DNA of 64,000 nucleotides from Pedobacter zeaxanthinifaciens (GTDB lineage Bacteria; Bacteroidota; Bacteroidia; Sphingobacteriales; Sphingobacteriaceae): NCBI RefSeq assembly GCF_003313335.1, contig NZ_QMHP01000002.1, positions 248,001 to 312,000 of the forward strand, read 5' to 3'. Shown piece by piece: positions 1 to 8,698 of this stretch (position 1 is its first letter; each line of letters starts with the position of its first letter). The notes under the pieces were generated by a model. It saw only the letters and a program-made list of their open reading frames with translations, ran no database searches and was not told where the DNA came from. The position numbers and the translations under genes were made by a program.

Positions 1-169
1 TGATTTCTGCGTTTTTTTGCTGTTTTGTCCGCAGGCGGTGAAAGTAAAAACAATTAGGAAGATTTTTAAAAATAGGGTTGATTTGTTCATTATCAGGTTT
101 TTTTGATATTAATGGACTAATACAGTTTTGAATTAGCACTTTTGCTAAGTTACAATTTATTGCAAAAAG

Positions 170-1390
170 TTGAATGTAGAATATTTTATATCTAATAGAA
201 TCTCTTTAAAAGCCGAAAGGACTTTTTCAAAGCTGATTGTTCGCATCGCCATTATTGGTGTAATGCTAAGCCTATCGGTCATGATTTTGTCGTTGGCAAT
301 CATCAGGGGGTTTAAAACCGAAATACAAGATAAAGTCCGCGGATTTGTCGGGGATATTCAAATTTTTAGGTACGATTTAAATGGATCTTTCGAAAAATCA
401 CCTTTCATACCGAATGATACCACAATAAATAACCTCAAAAGAAATAAGCAATTAGTAGCTTTTTATCCTTTTGCAACCAAGCCTGCTATTATTGTAGCAA
501 ATGGTCAGGTTGAGGGTGTGAATTATAAAGGGGTAGATAAAACTTATGATTGGGCCTATCTGAAAAAGCATTTGATAAGTGGTAAAGTAATTGACTTTAC
601 TGACAGCACAAAAGCGGCGCAACAAATTTTGATTCCGGAATATATTGCCAAAAGATTAATGCTCAAAATAGGGGATAGCTTTGTGATGCATTTTGTCCAA
701 AATCCTCCTCGGAAAAGAAAGCTCACAATAGTTGGTATCTACAGTATTGGGATTGAAAATTTAGATAAAACCTTTGTAATAGGCGATCTTTCTCTAATTA
801 GAAGATTAAATAATTGGCAGCCACAGGAAACGGGCGGTATAGAGGTTAAAATTAAAGATTTCAACCAATTGAAAACGGTTGCTGACGAAGTTTATAACGG
901 TTTGGAATTGAAACTTCGATCTCGATCTGTTGAGGAGAGTACGCCTGAAATTTTTACTTGGCTTTTGCTGCTAGATGTGAATACGCAAGTTTTAATTATC
1001 CTTATGCTGATAGTTGGCGTAATTAACATGGTAACAGCGCTGCTCATCATGATATTAGAGAGAACCAATATGATTGGTATGTTAAAGGCTATGGGCATGC
1101 GTAACTGGAGTATGATGAAAATTTTCCTTTATAACGCCATGTATTTGGTAGGCATAGGTTTGGTTTTAGGGAACCTGCTTGGTTTGGGAATCTGTTATTT
1201 TCAACAGTATACGCACTTATTTAAGCTTCAGCAAAGCAACTACTATTTGGATTATGTGCCAATAGAAGTGCATTTTTCTGACGTTCTGCTGCTCAATTTG
1301 GCTACTATACTTATTTGTACACTCGTATTAATTTTACCTTCTATGTTGGTAAGTAGGATTAGTCCGTTAAAAGCGATAAGATTTAAATAG
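170..1390 (+). CDS. FtsX/LolC-LolE type ABC transporter permease
   Basis: This is a 406-residue inner-membrane permease of the MacB/LolE class. It has one membrane segment near residues 22-47, a large periplasmic domain (about 50-255) and three further segments near 265-297, 318-345 and 370-395. This 1+3 layout is known from lipoprotein-releasing and FtsX-like permeases, which extract substrates from the inner membrane using a separate ATPase. The C-terminus SPLKAIRFK is the usual family ending. Translation starts at a TTG, because the next in-frame Met lies inside the first membrane segment. No ATPase gene is adjacent; a LolD-type ATPase is encoded far away at 47274. A lipoprotein-release role is inferred from architecture; another MacB-like substrate is possible. 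Confidence 0.85.
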   Translation: MNVEYFISNRISLKAERTFSKLIVRIAIIGVMLSLSVMILSLAIIRGFKTEIQDKVRGFVGDIQIFRYDLNGSFEKSPFIPNDTTINNLKRNKQLVAFYPFATKPAIIVANGQVEGVNYKGVDKTYDWAYLKKHLISGKVIDFTDSTKAAQQILIPEYIAKRLMLKIGDSFVMHFVQNPPRKRKLTIVGIYSIGIENLDKTFVIGDLSLIRRLNNWQPQETGGIEVKIKDFNQLKTVADEVYNGLELKLRSRSVEESTPEIFTWLLLLDVNTQVLIILMLIVGVINMVTALLIMILERTNMIGMLKAMGMRNWSMMKIFLYNAMYLVGIGLVLGNLLGLGICYFQQYTHLFKLQQSNYYLDYVPIEVHFSDVLLLNLATILICTLVLILPSMLVSRISPLKAIRFK

Positions 1391-1402
1391 TACCTTAAGG
1401 CG

Positions 1403-2320
1403 TTAATTTCTTTGCTCGTTAATCAGTTGCTGTAAAACACCGAATTTTAAATCATAAGTGGAGAGTTTAATTTGCTTTAACTGTAAAGCGCTGAGTACAT
1501 AATCAGTAATCATAGTGGCCATTACAATCATATCAACTCTTAATGGAATTAAATTTGGAATTTGAGTACGTTCTAAATGACTAGATGCTATTAGCTGCGA
1601 TGCAAGTGAATGATATGCTGTCTTATCGATAGTTGCTGTAGCAATATTGCTGATGTTTAAATCTGGCTGTAAAATGGCAGCGTAGGTTTCGAAAGCTCCT
1701 GCCGAACCTATTAAAGTTTCTGCACCGAATTGTTCTCCATAGTTAAGTAATTCTCCTAAAGTATCAGCTAAATGAGCGTTTATTTTCGCTTGGTCGGCAA
1801 CTTGGATAGGGTCCGACTTGAAGAATTTTTGCATTAACCGGGCTGCACCAATATCAAAACTTCTTTTCCAGTTTAAGCCATTTTCATCACAAAATATAAA
1901 TTCGGTACTGCCACCACCAATATCCATGATCAATGATTTCCCGTTTATTGCTCCGCTATATTTCACCCCGAGATAAATCAATTGGGCTTCTTGTTCACCA
2001 TCAATCACGTCTATCTCTATTCCGGTATTTAATTTCACCTGTTGGATAAACGACTGGCCATTTGAAGCACTCCTTACACCAGAAGTAGCCACAGCACGTA
2101 ACTTGTCAATATCGTATTCGTTAAGCTTTGCCTTGAAATCAGCCAAACAAGCTAAGCCTCTTTCAAAAGCAGCTGGAATAATCTTGTTTTCTTTGGTGAT
2201 ATCTTCACCCAATTTAACGGGCTGATTAGCTTTGTAAAGGATTTTCATCTCACCGTTTAGCGTTTCCGCAATGATAAGGTGAAAAGTATTTGTGCCTAAA
2301 TCAATGGCTGCAATTTTCAT
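1403..2320 (-). CDS. Ppx/GppA family exopolyphosphatase
   Basis: This 305-residue protein has the actin/hexokinase-like fold of exopolyphosphatase and guanosine pentaphosphate phosphatase. The first phosphate loop is AAIDLGTNTFHLI near residues 4-16, the second is MDIGGGSTEF near 130-140, and the adenosine-type motif GSAGAFET lies near 205. These enzymes release orthophosphate from the ends of polyphosphate or convert pppGpp to ppGpp in the cytoplasm. It consists of the core two-domain module and lacks the C-terminal HD-like extension of long Ppx proteins. It converges with the upstream permease gene, 12 bp apart. The substrate (polyP or pppGpp) cannot be decided from sequence. Confidence 0.9.
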   Translation of the reverse strand: MKIAAIDLGTNTFHLIIAETLNGEMKILYKANQPVKLGEDITKENKIIPAAFERGLACLADFKAKLNEYDIDKLRAVATSGVRSASNGQSFIQQVKLNTGIEIDVIDGEQEAQLIYLGVKYSGAINGKSLIMDIGGGSTEFIFCDENGLNWKRSFDIGAARLMQKFFKSDPIQVADQAKINAHLADTLGELLNYGEQFGAETLIGSAGAFETYAAILQPDLNISNIATATIDKTAYHSLASQLIASSHLERTQIPNLIPLRVDMIVMATMITDYVLSALQLKQIKLSTYDLKFGVLQQLINEQRN

Positions 2321-2354
2321 TAGCGATTATTTATTTTCCTAATTAGGATGAATT

Positions 2355-2813
2355 TTAGCCAACGTTACAAGTTGCAGTATGCAATACCTTAAAGTTACAA
2401 GAATTAGCAATAAAGCATAATTCATTTGCCTTTTGATGTAAAGCATTTGCTAAGTCTTTTTGCGCTGGATTATCAATGGTCACCACAGGGTGCAAATGCA
2501 CTTCTACAAATCTACCGCTACCTTTTTCGTCAGTTTCTAAAGTACCTGTCGCATTATCGTTATAAGTTAAAACATTTATTTGATGTAAACCGCACACGTA
2601 AAGATACGACATCATGTGGCAAGACATTAAGCTGCTCAAAAGCAAATCCTCTGGGTTATGTAAACTTGGATCGCCTTTAAAAGCTTTGGCGGCCGACACA
2701 TGTAAGTCTGATTTGCCCTCAAAGCTAATTGTATGATTTTTTATATATCGTTTTACGGAATGCTTATCGCTTTGCCAATTAAGCACCGATTTGAATAAAT
2801 GGGTAAGTCGCAT
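2355..2813 (-). CDS. OsmC/Ohr family peroxiredoxin-like protein
   Basis: This 152-residue protein matches the OsmC fold. The signature region LLLSSLMSCHMMSYLYVC supplies Cys65, and a second cysteine (Cys133 or Cys139 in ELCFIANSC) is in the position of the resolving cysteine. Family members use this cysteine pair to reduce organic hydroperoxides in the cytoplasm. Two extra cysteines (74 and 149) are present, so the exact redox pair is uncertain. It lies 34 bp downstream of nothing obvious in the same direction apart from the Ppx gene that follows it, and the two may be cotranscribed. Length is normal for the family. Confidence 0.85.
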   Translation of the reverse strand: MRLTHLFKSVLNWQSDKHSVKRYIKNHTISFEGKSDLHVSAAKAFKGDPSLHNPEDLLLSSLMSCHMMSYLYVCGLHQINVLTYNDNATGTLETDEKGSGRFVEVHLHPVVTIDNPAQKDLANALHQKANELCFIANSCNFKVLHTATCNVG

Positions 2814-2877
2814 TTAATTGATCGCTATACAGAAGATGTTCAAGAAGTTTTCCAGCTCCGAGTGATAGCACGTAAAA

Positions 2878-2914
2878 AAAGACTTACAAAGTTTTTGAAA
2901 CTTCGTAAGTCTTT
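2878..2914. repeat. Dispersed palindrome, copy 1 (ACTTACRAAGTTT family)
   Basis: An inverted repeat with arms 2878-2894 and 2898-2914 and a single arm mismatch. It contains GACTTACAAAGTTT and, opposite, AAACTTCGTAAGTC. Closely related hairpins occur at 34112-34148 and 38718-38748. This copy lies between the OsmC gene and the end of the ABC permease on the minus strand and could end that transcript, although its flanking T-run is short. Confidence 0.75.
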
Positions 2915-2940
2915 AATGGAAGCTTTTGAATCTTCGCTTC

Positions 2941-4275
2941 TTAATTATTATAAGTAAACCATTTGAACATTTCTTTGAAAGTGGTTTTCTTTCCGTACAT
3001 CAAAATACCAACGCGGTAAATACGTCCGGCAATCCATACGGTAGCAATAAAGCCGCCAACTAATACGGCCATAGACAAAGCTAACTCCCAAGCAGGAACG
3101 CCATACGGAATACGCACTACCATGGCAATTGGTGATGTAAATGGAATTACCGAAAGCCAAAAAGCGGTACTGCCATAAGGGTCGTTAGTCACTACGCTTA
3201 ATGATAGGGCGTAACCTAACAGCAATGGCAACATCACCGGCATCATAAATTGCTGTGTTTCAGTTTCGCTATCCACTGCCGAGCCAATTGCGGCATAAAG
3301 TGCGCTGTAAAACAGGTATCCGCCAAGGAAAAAGAAAATAAATACGGCAACAATTTTAGTGACATCTAAGCCAGCCAAACTTTTTTGAATATCGCCGATA
3401 GGCCCTACAGGTGCAGCGGTTACGGTAGTTTGTCCGCTGGTAATTTGACTTTGAGCTTGTGTTGAAGCGGCAATTTCCTTCACTTGATCTTTGCTTACAA
3501 AAACGCTTACAGCTACGGTGCTGATGGTTAAAGTTAATACGATCCACAGCATAAATTGTGTTAGCCCCACCAAAGCAATTCCAATGATTTTGCCCATCAT
3601 CAACTGAAAAGGTTTTACGGAAGAAATCATCACCTCGATAATACGGCTTGTTTTTTCTTCGATTACCCCACGCATTACCTGGATGCCATACATCATGATG
3701 AACATGAACATGAGGATACCTGCGGTGAAGGCGATGAACGTACTTGCGCCTGCACTTGATTCTTCTTCAGCTCCAGTATCTGCTATTTTCTTGTTAGAAA
3801 TATCTACTTCGGTTTTCAGTTTGTCCAAATCGCTTTGCGAAATACCCGACTGCTTCAATTTTTGGGTTTTGATCAGTTCTTCAATATCTCCAGAAATACG
3901 CTTGTTTAACGACATGCCGGCCTGTTTAGCGCCAAAAAGTTCTACGCCTTCAGGCTGCTCCAAACTAAATTCAGGTAAGTATAAAATGTAGTCGTAATCA
4001 GATTTTTTCAGCGCTTTTTTAGCCTCATCTAAACTGCTATCTAAATAAGTATAAGTGATGTTCTTATCTGTTTGCAGTTTTTCGGTAAGGGTTTTGTTAT
4101 TGCTAACCACAGCAACATTATCGTGGGTGTCTTTTATTCCTTTATAGGTAAAATAGCCCATTAAGCCATAAACTCCGGCAATAAGTAAGGGCGTTAAAAA
4201 AGTCATGATGATGAAACTTTTTTTCTTTACTCGAGACAGGTATTCTCTTTGGATGATTAGTAAAATTTTATTCAT
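2941..4275 (-). CDS. ABC-2 type exporter permease (NatB-like)
   Basis: This 444-residue membrane protein has one N-terminal segment (about 20-42), a soluble periplasmic domain (about 45-180) and a cluster of hydrophobic segments from about residue 185 to the end. This is the ABC2_membrane_3 layout seen in NatB-type Na+ exporters and related ABC-2 permeases. Its start overlaps the end of the upstream ATPase gene by 8 bp, so the two are translationally coupled and form one transporter. A low-complexity stretch around 270-295 (Q, S and T rich) lies between two membrane segments. The substrate is unknown; sodium export is only the family precedent. Confidence 0.88.
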   Translation of the reverse strand: MNKILLIIQREYLSRVKKKSFIIMTFLTPLLIAGVYGLMGYFTYKGIKDTHDNVAVVSNNKTLTEKLQTDKNITYTYLDSSLDEAKKALKKSDYDYILYLPEFSLEQPEGVELFGAKQAGMSLNKRISGDIEELIKTQKLKQSGISQSDLDKLKTEVDISNKKIADTGAEEESSAGASTFIAFTAGILMFMFIMMYGIQVMRGVIEEKTSRIIEVMISSVKPFQLMMGKIIGIALVGLTQFMLWIVLTLTISTVAVSVFVSKDQVKEIAASTQAQSQITSGQTTVTAAPVGPIGDIQKSLAGLDVTKIVAVFIFFFLGGYLFYSALYAAIGSAVDSETETQQFMMPVMLPLLLGYALSLSVVTNDPYGSTAFWLSVIPFTSPIAMVVRIPYGVPAWELALSMAVLVGGFIATVWIAGRIYRVGILMYGKKTTFKEMFKWFTYNN

Positions 4276-5176
4276 GGTTTTGCCCTTTCACTTTTTCAAT
4301 AAATATATCGTTCATGGTTGGTATCACTTCATCTAAACGGTGAATACTCACGTGTGGAAGTAATTGTGCCAATGCTTCATTTGCAGTTCTGTTATCCTTC
4401 AACTGCAATTTTGCTACGGTTTGGTTTTTTACTCGTTCTACTTGCTTCACTTCATAAATTTCATTGGAAGTGATAGGGTAGTCGCCCTCAAAATTAATCC
4501 AATAGGTATTGCTGCGGTAGCTCGCTTTGATGTCTTCCACAGCGCCATCTAAAATTTTATGTGATTTGTTGATGAGTGCAATATTGTCGCAAAGTTCCTC
4601 AACGCTTTCCATTCTGTGCGTGGAGAAAATAAAGGTTGCACCATTGTTATTCAACTCCAAAATTTCCTGTTTAATGATGTCGGCATTCACCGGGTCAAAT
4701 CCAGAAAATGGTTCATCTAGGATAATCAATTCAGGTTGGTGCAAAACAGTGGCCACAAACTGCACCTTTTGTTGCATACCTTTACTCAAATCCTCAACTT
4801 TTTTGTTCCACCAGTCTTTCATTTCCAGCTTCTCAAACCAGTATCTAATTCGTTTGGTTGCTTCGGCACTATGCAGTCCTTTTAATTTAGAAAGATAAAG
4901 CACCTGCTCGCCAATTTCCATTTTTTTGTACAAACCACGTTCTTCCGGCAGATAACCAATTTGAGAAATATGTTTAGGACTTAGTCGTTCGCCATTGAAA
5001 AATACTTCGCCGCTATCGGGCGCTGTAATTTGTGTAATAATCCTAATGAGGGAAGTTTTACCGGCACCATTTGGCCCCAATAAACCGAAGATTTTTCCTT
5101 TCTCCACTTCCAAGCTCACATCATCTAAGGCTCGGTGGGTGGCATACTGCTTTACAATATTTTTTGCGCTTAACAT
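4268..5176 (-). CDS. ABC transporter ATP-binding protein (NatA-like)
   Basis: This 302-residue ATPase has Walker A (GPNGAGKTS, near 36-44), the signature LSKGMQQKV near 132-140 and Walker B LIILDEPFSGFDP near 153-165, followed by a H-loop (FSTHRM). The C-terminal 80 residues form the DUF4162-type accessory domain common in NatA-like ATPases. It is the first gene of a two-gene transcript with the permease it overlaps. It provides ATP-driven export through that permease at the cytoplasmic membrane. The ATG at 5176 is the only start that leaves the full N-terminal strand before Walker A. Confidence 0.92.
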   Translation of the reverse strand: MLSAKNIVKQYATHRALDDVSLEVEKGKIFGLLGPNGAGKTSLIRIITQITAPDSGEVFFNGERLSPKHISQIGYLPEERGLYKKMEIGEQVLYLSKLKGLHSAEATKRIRYWFEKLEMKDWWNKKVEDLSKGMQQKVQFVATVLHQPELIILDEPFSGFDPVNADIIKQEILELNNNGATFIFSTHRMESVEELCDNIALINKSHKILDGAVEDIKASYRSNTYWINFEGDYPITSNEIYEVKQVERVKNQTVAKLQLKDNRTANEALAQLLPHVSIHRLDEVIPTMNDIFIEKVKGQNHE

Positions 5177-5417
5177 ATGTGTTGTTTAGTTTCTGTTAAT
5201 TAGATGTCAAAAATGCTATTTTGTTACTTAAAAAGGGTGTTTACAGAAATATATTTTTTTGTTTGAATACTATAAGTTATTAAATTCGTTTCTATAACAA
5301 AATAGTTACAAATAGTTTGCTGATCCCGCTGATTATCGATACATCTTACAATTTTATCGATGCTCGTTTTAATTTTTGATTTACACAAAACTACCTTAAT
5401 AATTAAACTTTAAAATC

Positions 5418-5840
5418 ATGGATAGAAAAGAATTCTTATCACTAATGGGAGCAAGCGCAGCAACTATTATGTTTGCTGGTTGTTTAGCTGGCTGCAAAAA
5501 AAGCAGCGATTCCTCATCAACGGATGGCCCTTCAAACGTAGATTTTACGCTTGATTTAAGCCAGTCTGCTAATGCTGCACTCAACAATAATGGCGGCTAC
5601 GTGTATCACGGCGGAGTTATTGTAGCACGCACTTCTACTGGCAGTTTCGTTGCGGTATCGCAAACCTGTACACACGAAAGTTATAATGTGGTTTTCCAAT
5701 CGGCCAATAACAGGTTTTACTGCGCCAACCACGGCGCTACGTTTTCAACTGCTGGTGCGGTAACTAATGGGCCGGCAAGTAAAGCATTGAAACAATACAA
5801 TACCGCCTTAACAGGAACTAGTTTACGCGTTTACTCTTAA
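5418..5840 (+). CDS. Rieske [2Fe-2S] lipoprotein
   Basis: This 140-residue exported protein carries the Rieske ligand pattern: Cys84-Thr-His86, then 15 residues, then Cys102-Ala-Asn-His105. The two cysteines and two histidines would bind a high-potential [2Fe-2S] cluster. The N-terminus is a short hydrophobic signal ending in two possible lipobox cysteines (Cys22 in MFAGC and Cys26 in LAGC), followed by a Ser-rich linker, so it is probably a lipoprotein facing the periplasm. It opens a tight + strand run with thioredoxin, ApbE, DUF4266 and DUF3570 genes (12 bp to the next), which suggests a role in an envelope electron-transfer chain. The electron partners are not identified here. Confidence 0.88.
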   Translation: MDRKEFLSLMGASAATIMFAGCLAGCKKSSDSSSTDGPSNVDFTLDLSQSANAALNNNGGYVYHGGVIVARTSTGSFVAVSQTCTHESYNVVFQSANNRFYCANHGATFSTAGAVTNGPASKALKQYNTALTGTSLRVYS

Positions 5841-5852
5841 TTAATAGTCACT

Positions 5853-6290
5853 ATGAAACTTCTTTTGAGTTTTTTACTGATCATTGGGCTGGCTCCGGTG
5901 GCAAAATGGCAAACAGATTTAGATGTGGCAAAGCAAAATGCCAAACAGGAAAATAAGTTGATACTGGTGAATTTTGCGGGTTCTGATTGGTGCGGCCCTT
6001 GTATCAGGCTAAAGGAGGAAGTTTTTGATACACAAGCGTTCGTAGATTATGCCGATAAAAATTTGGTTTTGCTTAGGGCGGATTTTCCTAGGTTAAAGAA
6101 AAATAAATTGCCGGCAGATCAAGTGAAAAAAAATGAAGAGTTGGCAGATGTTTACAATAAAGATGGCCAGTTCCCTTTAACGGTTTTGATTGACGCGAAT
6201 GGTAAGGTAGTAAAAAAATGGATTGGCTTTCAGGATCAGGGTGTAGATAAATTTATTGCAGAAATAAATGATGCTGTTAAAGGAAAGTAA
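5853..6290 (+). CDS. Thioredoxin-fold protein with WCGPC site
   Basis: This 145-residue protein of the thioredoxin_7/DUF255-like type has the active site W46-C47-G48-P49-C50 and a cis-Pro near residue 108 (QFPLTV). The first 18 residues are hydrophobic and would act as a signal peptide or anchor, though the cleavage site is poorly defined (APVAKWQ). Such proteins reduce or isomerise disulfides in the periplasm. Its 3' end overlaps the ApbE start by 23 bp, so the two are probably coupled. In context it may keep the cysteines of the Rieske protein or of the DUF4266 protein (Cys69, Cys71) reduced; that is inference. Confidence 0.87.
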   Translation: MKLLLSFLLIIGLAPVAKWQTDLDVAKQNAKQENKLILVNFAGSDWCGPCIRLKEEVFDTQAFVDYADKNLVLLRADFPRLKKNKLPADQVKKNEELADVYNKDGQFPLTVLIDANGKVVKKWIGFQDQGVDKFIAEINDAVKGK

Positions 6291-7227
6291 GTTGGGCGAA
6301 CAGGATAAAGTGCACACCGAAGTAGTAAAATTGATGGGAAACCGTTTTGAATTTACTACTGCAAGTGTACCTGAAGCTGTTGCCGAGGTAGCTATCGCAA
6401 AAGCTATTGCCGAAGTACAGCGAATAGAACGCCTGTTTACGACGTTTAGTGCTGATAGCCAAGTGAACCAAATTAACGCTAACGCTGGTGTAAAACCTGT
6501 GAAAGTGGATGGTGAGGTTTTGGCACTGATACAACGCTCCTTACGCATAGCTGAACTTACCGATGGCGCATTTGACATCACTTACGGAGGTTTGGATAAA
6601 AACCTTTGGAATTTCAATCAGCAAATGACCCAATTACCAGATAAAGAAACGGCAAAAAATGCGGTAGCAAATATCAATTATCGCAACGTAATTATAAATG
6701 AGGCCGATAGCACTGTTTACCTTAAAAATGAAGGCATGCGCATTGGATTTGGTGGCATTGGCAAGGGTTATGCGGCCGACAGGGCAAAGGCAGTGATGTT
6801 AGCTAATGGAATTAATAACGGAATCATTAACGCTGCCGGCGATTTGATTACTTGGGGTACACAACCAACGGGTAAATCGTGGACAGCGGGTATAGCGGAT
6901 CCGTTTTTTAAAGATAAACCTTTTTCATGGTTAGATATCAGCAATATGGCTATTGCAACTTCTGGAACTTATGAAAAATTTGCAATGATTGATGGTAAAA
7001 AATATTCGCATACCATTGACCCAAAAACAGGTTACCCAACAAGTGGCATTGCCAGCGTAACTATGATTTGCCCTATTGCTGAATTGGCTGATGCAATGAC
7101 CACACCCGTAATGGTGATGGGCGTTGAAGTGGGCTTAAATTTAATCAACCAAATGAAAAACATGGCCTGTATCATTATCGATGAGCAAGGCAAAATACAC
7201 ACCAGCAAAAATATTTCACTCAGATGA
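6268..7227 (+). CDS. apbE: FAD:protein FMN transferase, ApbE family
   Basis: This 319-residue ApbE enzyme transfers FMN from FAD to a Ser or Thr of a target protein, a known modification of extracytoplasmic redox proteins. Visible family motifs are GIGKGYAADRA near 163-173, NAAGD at 188-192, TSGTYE at 231-236, His248-Thr-Ile-Asp-Pro near 248-252 and the metal-binding DAMTT near 275-279. No signal peptide is apparent at the annotated start, although most ApbE proteins are exported lipoproteins. Either it acts in the cytoplasm or its export is unusual. It overlaps the thioredoxin gene upstream and the DUF4266 gene downstream (4 bp), so all are one operon. No canonical flavinylation target is obvious beside it. 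Confidence 0.93.
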   Translation: MMLLKESKLGEQDKVHTEVVKLMGNRFEFTTASVPEAVAEVAIAKAIAEVQRIERLFTTFSADSQVNQINANAGVKPVKVDGEVLALIQRSLRIAELTDGAFDITYGGLDKNLWNFNQQMTQLPDKETAKNAVANINYRNVIINEADSTVYLKNEGMRIGFGGIGKGYAADRAKAVMLANGINNGIINAAGDLITWGTQPTGKSWTAGIADPFFKDKPFSWLDISNMAIATSGTYEKFAMIDGKKYSHTIDPKTGYPTSGIASVTMICPIAELADAMTTPVMVMGVEVGLNLINQMKNMACIIIDEQGKIHTSKNISLR

Positions 7228-7442
7228 AAAAACTATCTATCATTGCTGCTATCTCTCTATTGGGGATGGCGCTAACTAGCTGCTCAGCGGTTAAGTCCTA
7301 TCAAAAGGCGAAGCTTAACGATGCTGATATGGAGCTTTCAGCCAGACAGGCACAAAAATTCGAACAAAATTTCCAACTTTATCGCGAGGGTTCTTCTGGT
7401 GCCAATGGAGGCAAAAGCGGTGGTGGTTGTGGTTGTAACTAA
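7224..7442 (+). CDS. DUF4266 small lipoprotein
   Basis: This 72-residue protein has a lipoprotein signal with lipobox LTSC (Cys20), a conserved middle (residues 30-54, ending QLYREG) and a Gly-rich tail ending GGGCGCN with Cys69 and Cys71. It matches the DUF4266 family, whose function is not established. Residues 55-61 read EGSSGAN, close to the D-x-x-S/T-G-A-T/S motif that ApbE flavinylates, but with Glu for Asp and Asn in the acceptor position. It overlaps apbE by 4 bp and sits 14 bp before the DUF3570 gene. It may be a metal- or flavin-carrying partner of that protein. The functional reading is a hypothesis. Confidence 0.9.
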   Translation: MKKLSIIAAISLLGMALTSCSAVKSYQKAKLNDADMELSARQAQKFEQNFQLYREGSSGANGGKSGGGCGCN

Positions 7443-7456
7443 ACAAATTTACTGAC

Positions 7457-8647
7457 ATGAAAAAGTTTATCCCATTGGTGGTTGTGGCCATGCATTTTGC
7501 ACTGGCTGCAAGTTTTGCGCAAACAAAGGTCGACACCTCCGCTTATCGATCAAGAAAGTTAAAAGTAGATGAAGTAAATTTAGTATCGGGTTATTACCAG
7601 CAAGATGGAAACAATTCAGCGGTAACTGGTGGGGTAGGTACAGAGCATCTTACGGATTTAGCTAATACGATTAATATTAAATTGTCACGTTACGGCCGAA
7701 ATCCTAACATCAAACATCATTTTGGTTTTGAATTGGGGGTAGATACCTATACCTCTGCATCATCTGATAAAATAGATCCAAGTACCATTTCTTCTGCATC
7801 TTCTTCTGATGTAAGAATTTACCCATCACTTTCTTGGGGTATTGAAAATGAAGCGAAAAGAACCAGGTTTGACATTACGGCATCTGCATCTACAGAATAT
7901 GATTACCAATCTTTCGGTGGTGCCATCGGTTTTACTAAAAGTTCTGCAGATAAAAATTTAGAGTTTAATATCAAAGCACAAGCTTTTTTAGATACTTGGA
8001 AAGTGATTTTGCCCATTGAGTTGCGAAACTCTCCACAGGATAATCACCAAAGCAGTCCCAGGAATTCGTTTAGTGTTTTTATGTCTTTGAGCAAAATCAT
8101 CAATAAGAATTTTCAAATGGTATTTGCCACTGAACCGGGATATCAAGAGGGGCTTTTAGCTACAAAGTACCAGCGAGTTTATTTTACTGATAATACACTT
8201 AAATCTGAAAATTTACCTGGTAGTCGATATAAGCTACCCCTTAGTGTGAGAGCTAATTATTTCTTTGGCGACAAGTTTATTGTGCGTTCGTTCTATCGTT
8301 TTTATACCGATAATTGGGGCATTCGTGGGCATAGCGCTGAACTTGAACTACCAATAAAAATTACACCGTTTTTCTCGCTTAGTCCGTTTTATAGGTTTTA
8401 TGCGCAAAATCAATCGCAGTATTTTGCACCATTTAGGCAGCATACTTTAGCGCAAACTTATTTTACAAGCGATTACGATTTATCAAAATTTGATAGCAAC
8501 TTTTTTGGGGCGGGTTTAAGGTTTGCTCCACCTAAAGGAATTTTCAATGTAAGCAGAATTAAAACTGCCGAAATTAGATACGGCTATTATAAGCGAACTA
8601 ACGGCTTAAATGCCAATATTTTGAGCCTAGCGGTAGGCTTTAAGTAA
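7457..8647 (+). CDS. DUF3570 outer-membrane barrel-like protein
   Basis: This 396-residue protein has a clear signal peptide (residues 1-21, ending SFAQ) followed by repeated amphipathic strands and aromatic residues typical of an outer-membrane beta-barrel. Sequence and context match DUF3570, a family of unknown function usually encoded next to DUF4266 and ApbE. It closes the five-gene operon that begins with the Rieske lipoprotein. A strong hairpin terminator follows at 8653-8689. One inference is that it is the membrane pore or docking protein of an envelope redox pathway. Confidence 0.88.
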   Translation: MKKFIPLVVVAMHFALAASFAQTKVDTSAYRSRKLKVDEVNLVSGYYQQDGNNSAVTGGVGTEHLTDLANTINIKLSRYGRNPNIKHHFGFELGVDTYTSASSDKIDPSTISSASSSDVRIYPSLSWGIENEAKRTRFDITASASTEYDYQSFGGAIGFTKSSADKNLEFNIKAQAFLDTWKVILPIELRNSPQDNHQSSPRNSFSVFMSLSKIINKNFQMVFATEPGYQEGLLATKYQRVYFTDNTLKSENLPGSRYKLPLSVRANYFFGDKFIVRSFYRFYTDNWGIRGHSAELELPIKITPFFSLSPFYRFYAQNQSQYFAPFRQHTLAQTYFTSDYDLSKFDSNFFGAGLRFAPPKGIFNVSRIKTAEIRYGYYKRTNGLNANILSLAVGFK

Positions 8648-8652
8648 ATATA

Positions 8653-8689
8653 AAACACCTGAAATAGCGCATAGCTGTTTCAGGTGTTT
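8653..8689. terminator. Bidirectional rho-independent terminator
   Basis: A perfect 12-bp inverted repeat (AAACACCTGAAA / TTTCAGGTGTTT) with a 13-nt loop, flanked by A and T runs. It lies between the convergent DUF3570 and AI-2E permease genes and can stop both transcripts. Confidence 0.88.
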
Positions 8690-8698
8690 TTTTGCTTG

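Noticed and set aside
1-169. Possible tail of an upstream gene
   Set aside because: No frame ends here with recognisable sequence; only AT-rich promoter-like DNA is seen before the TTG at 170.
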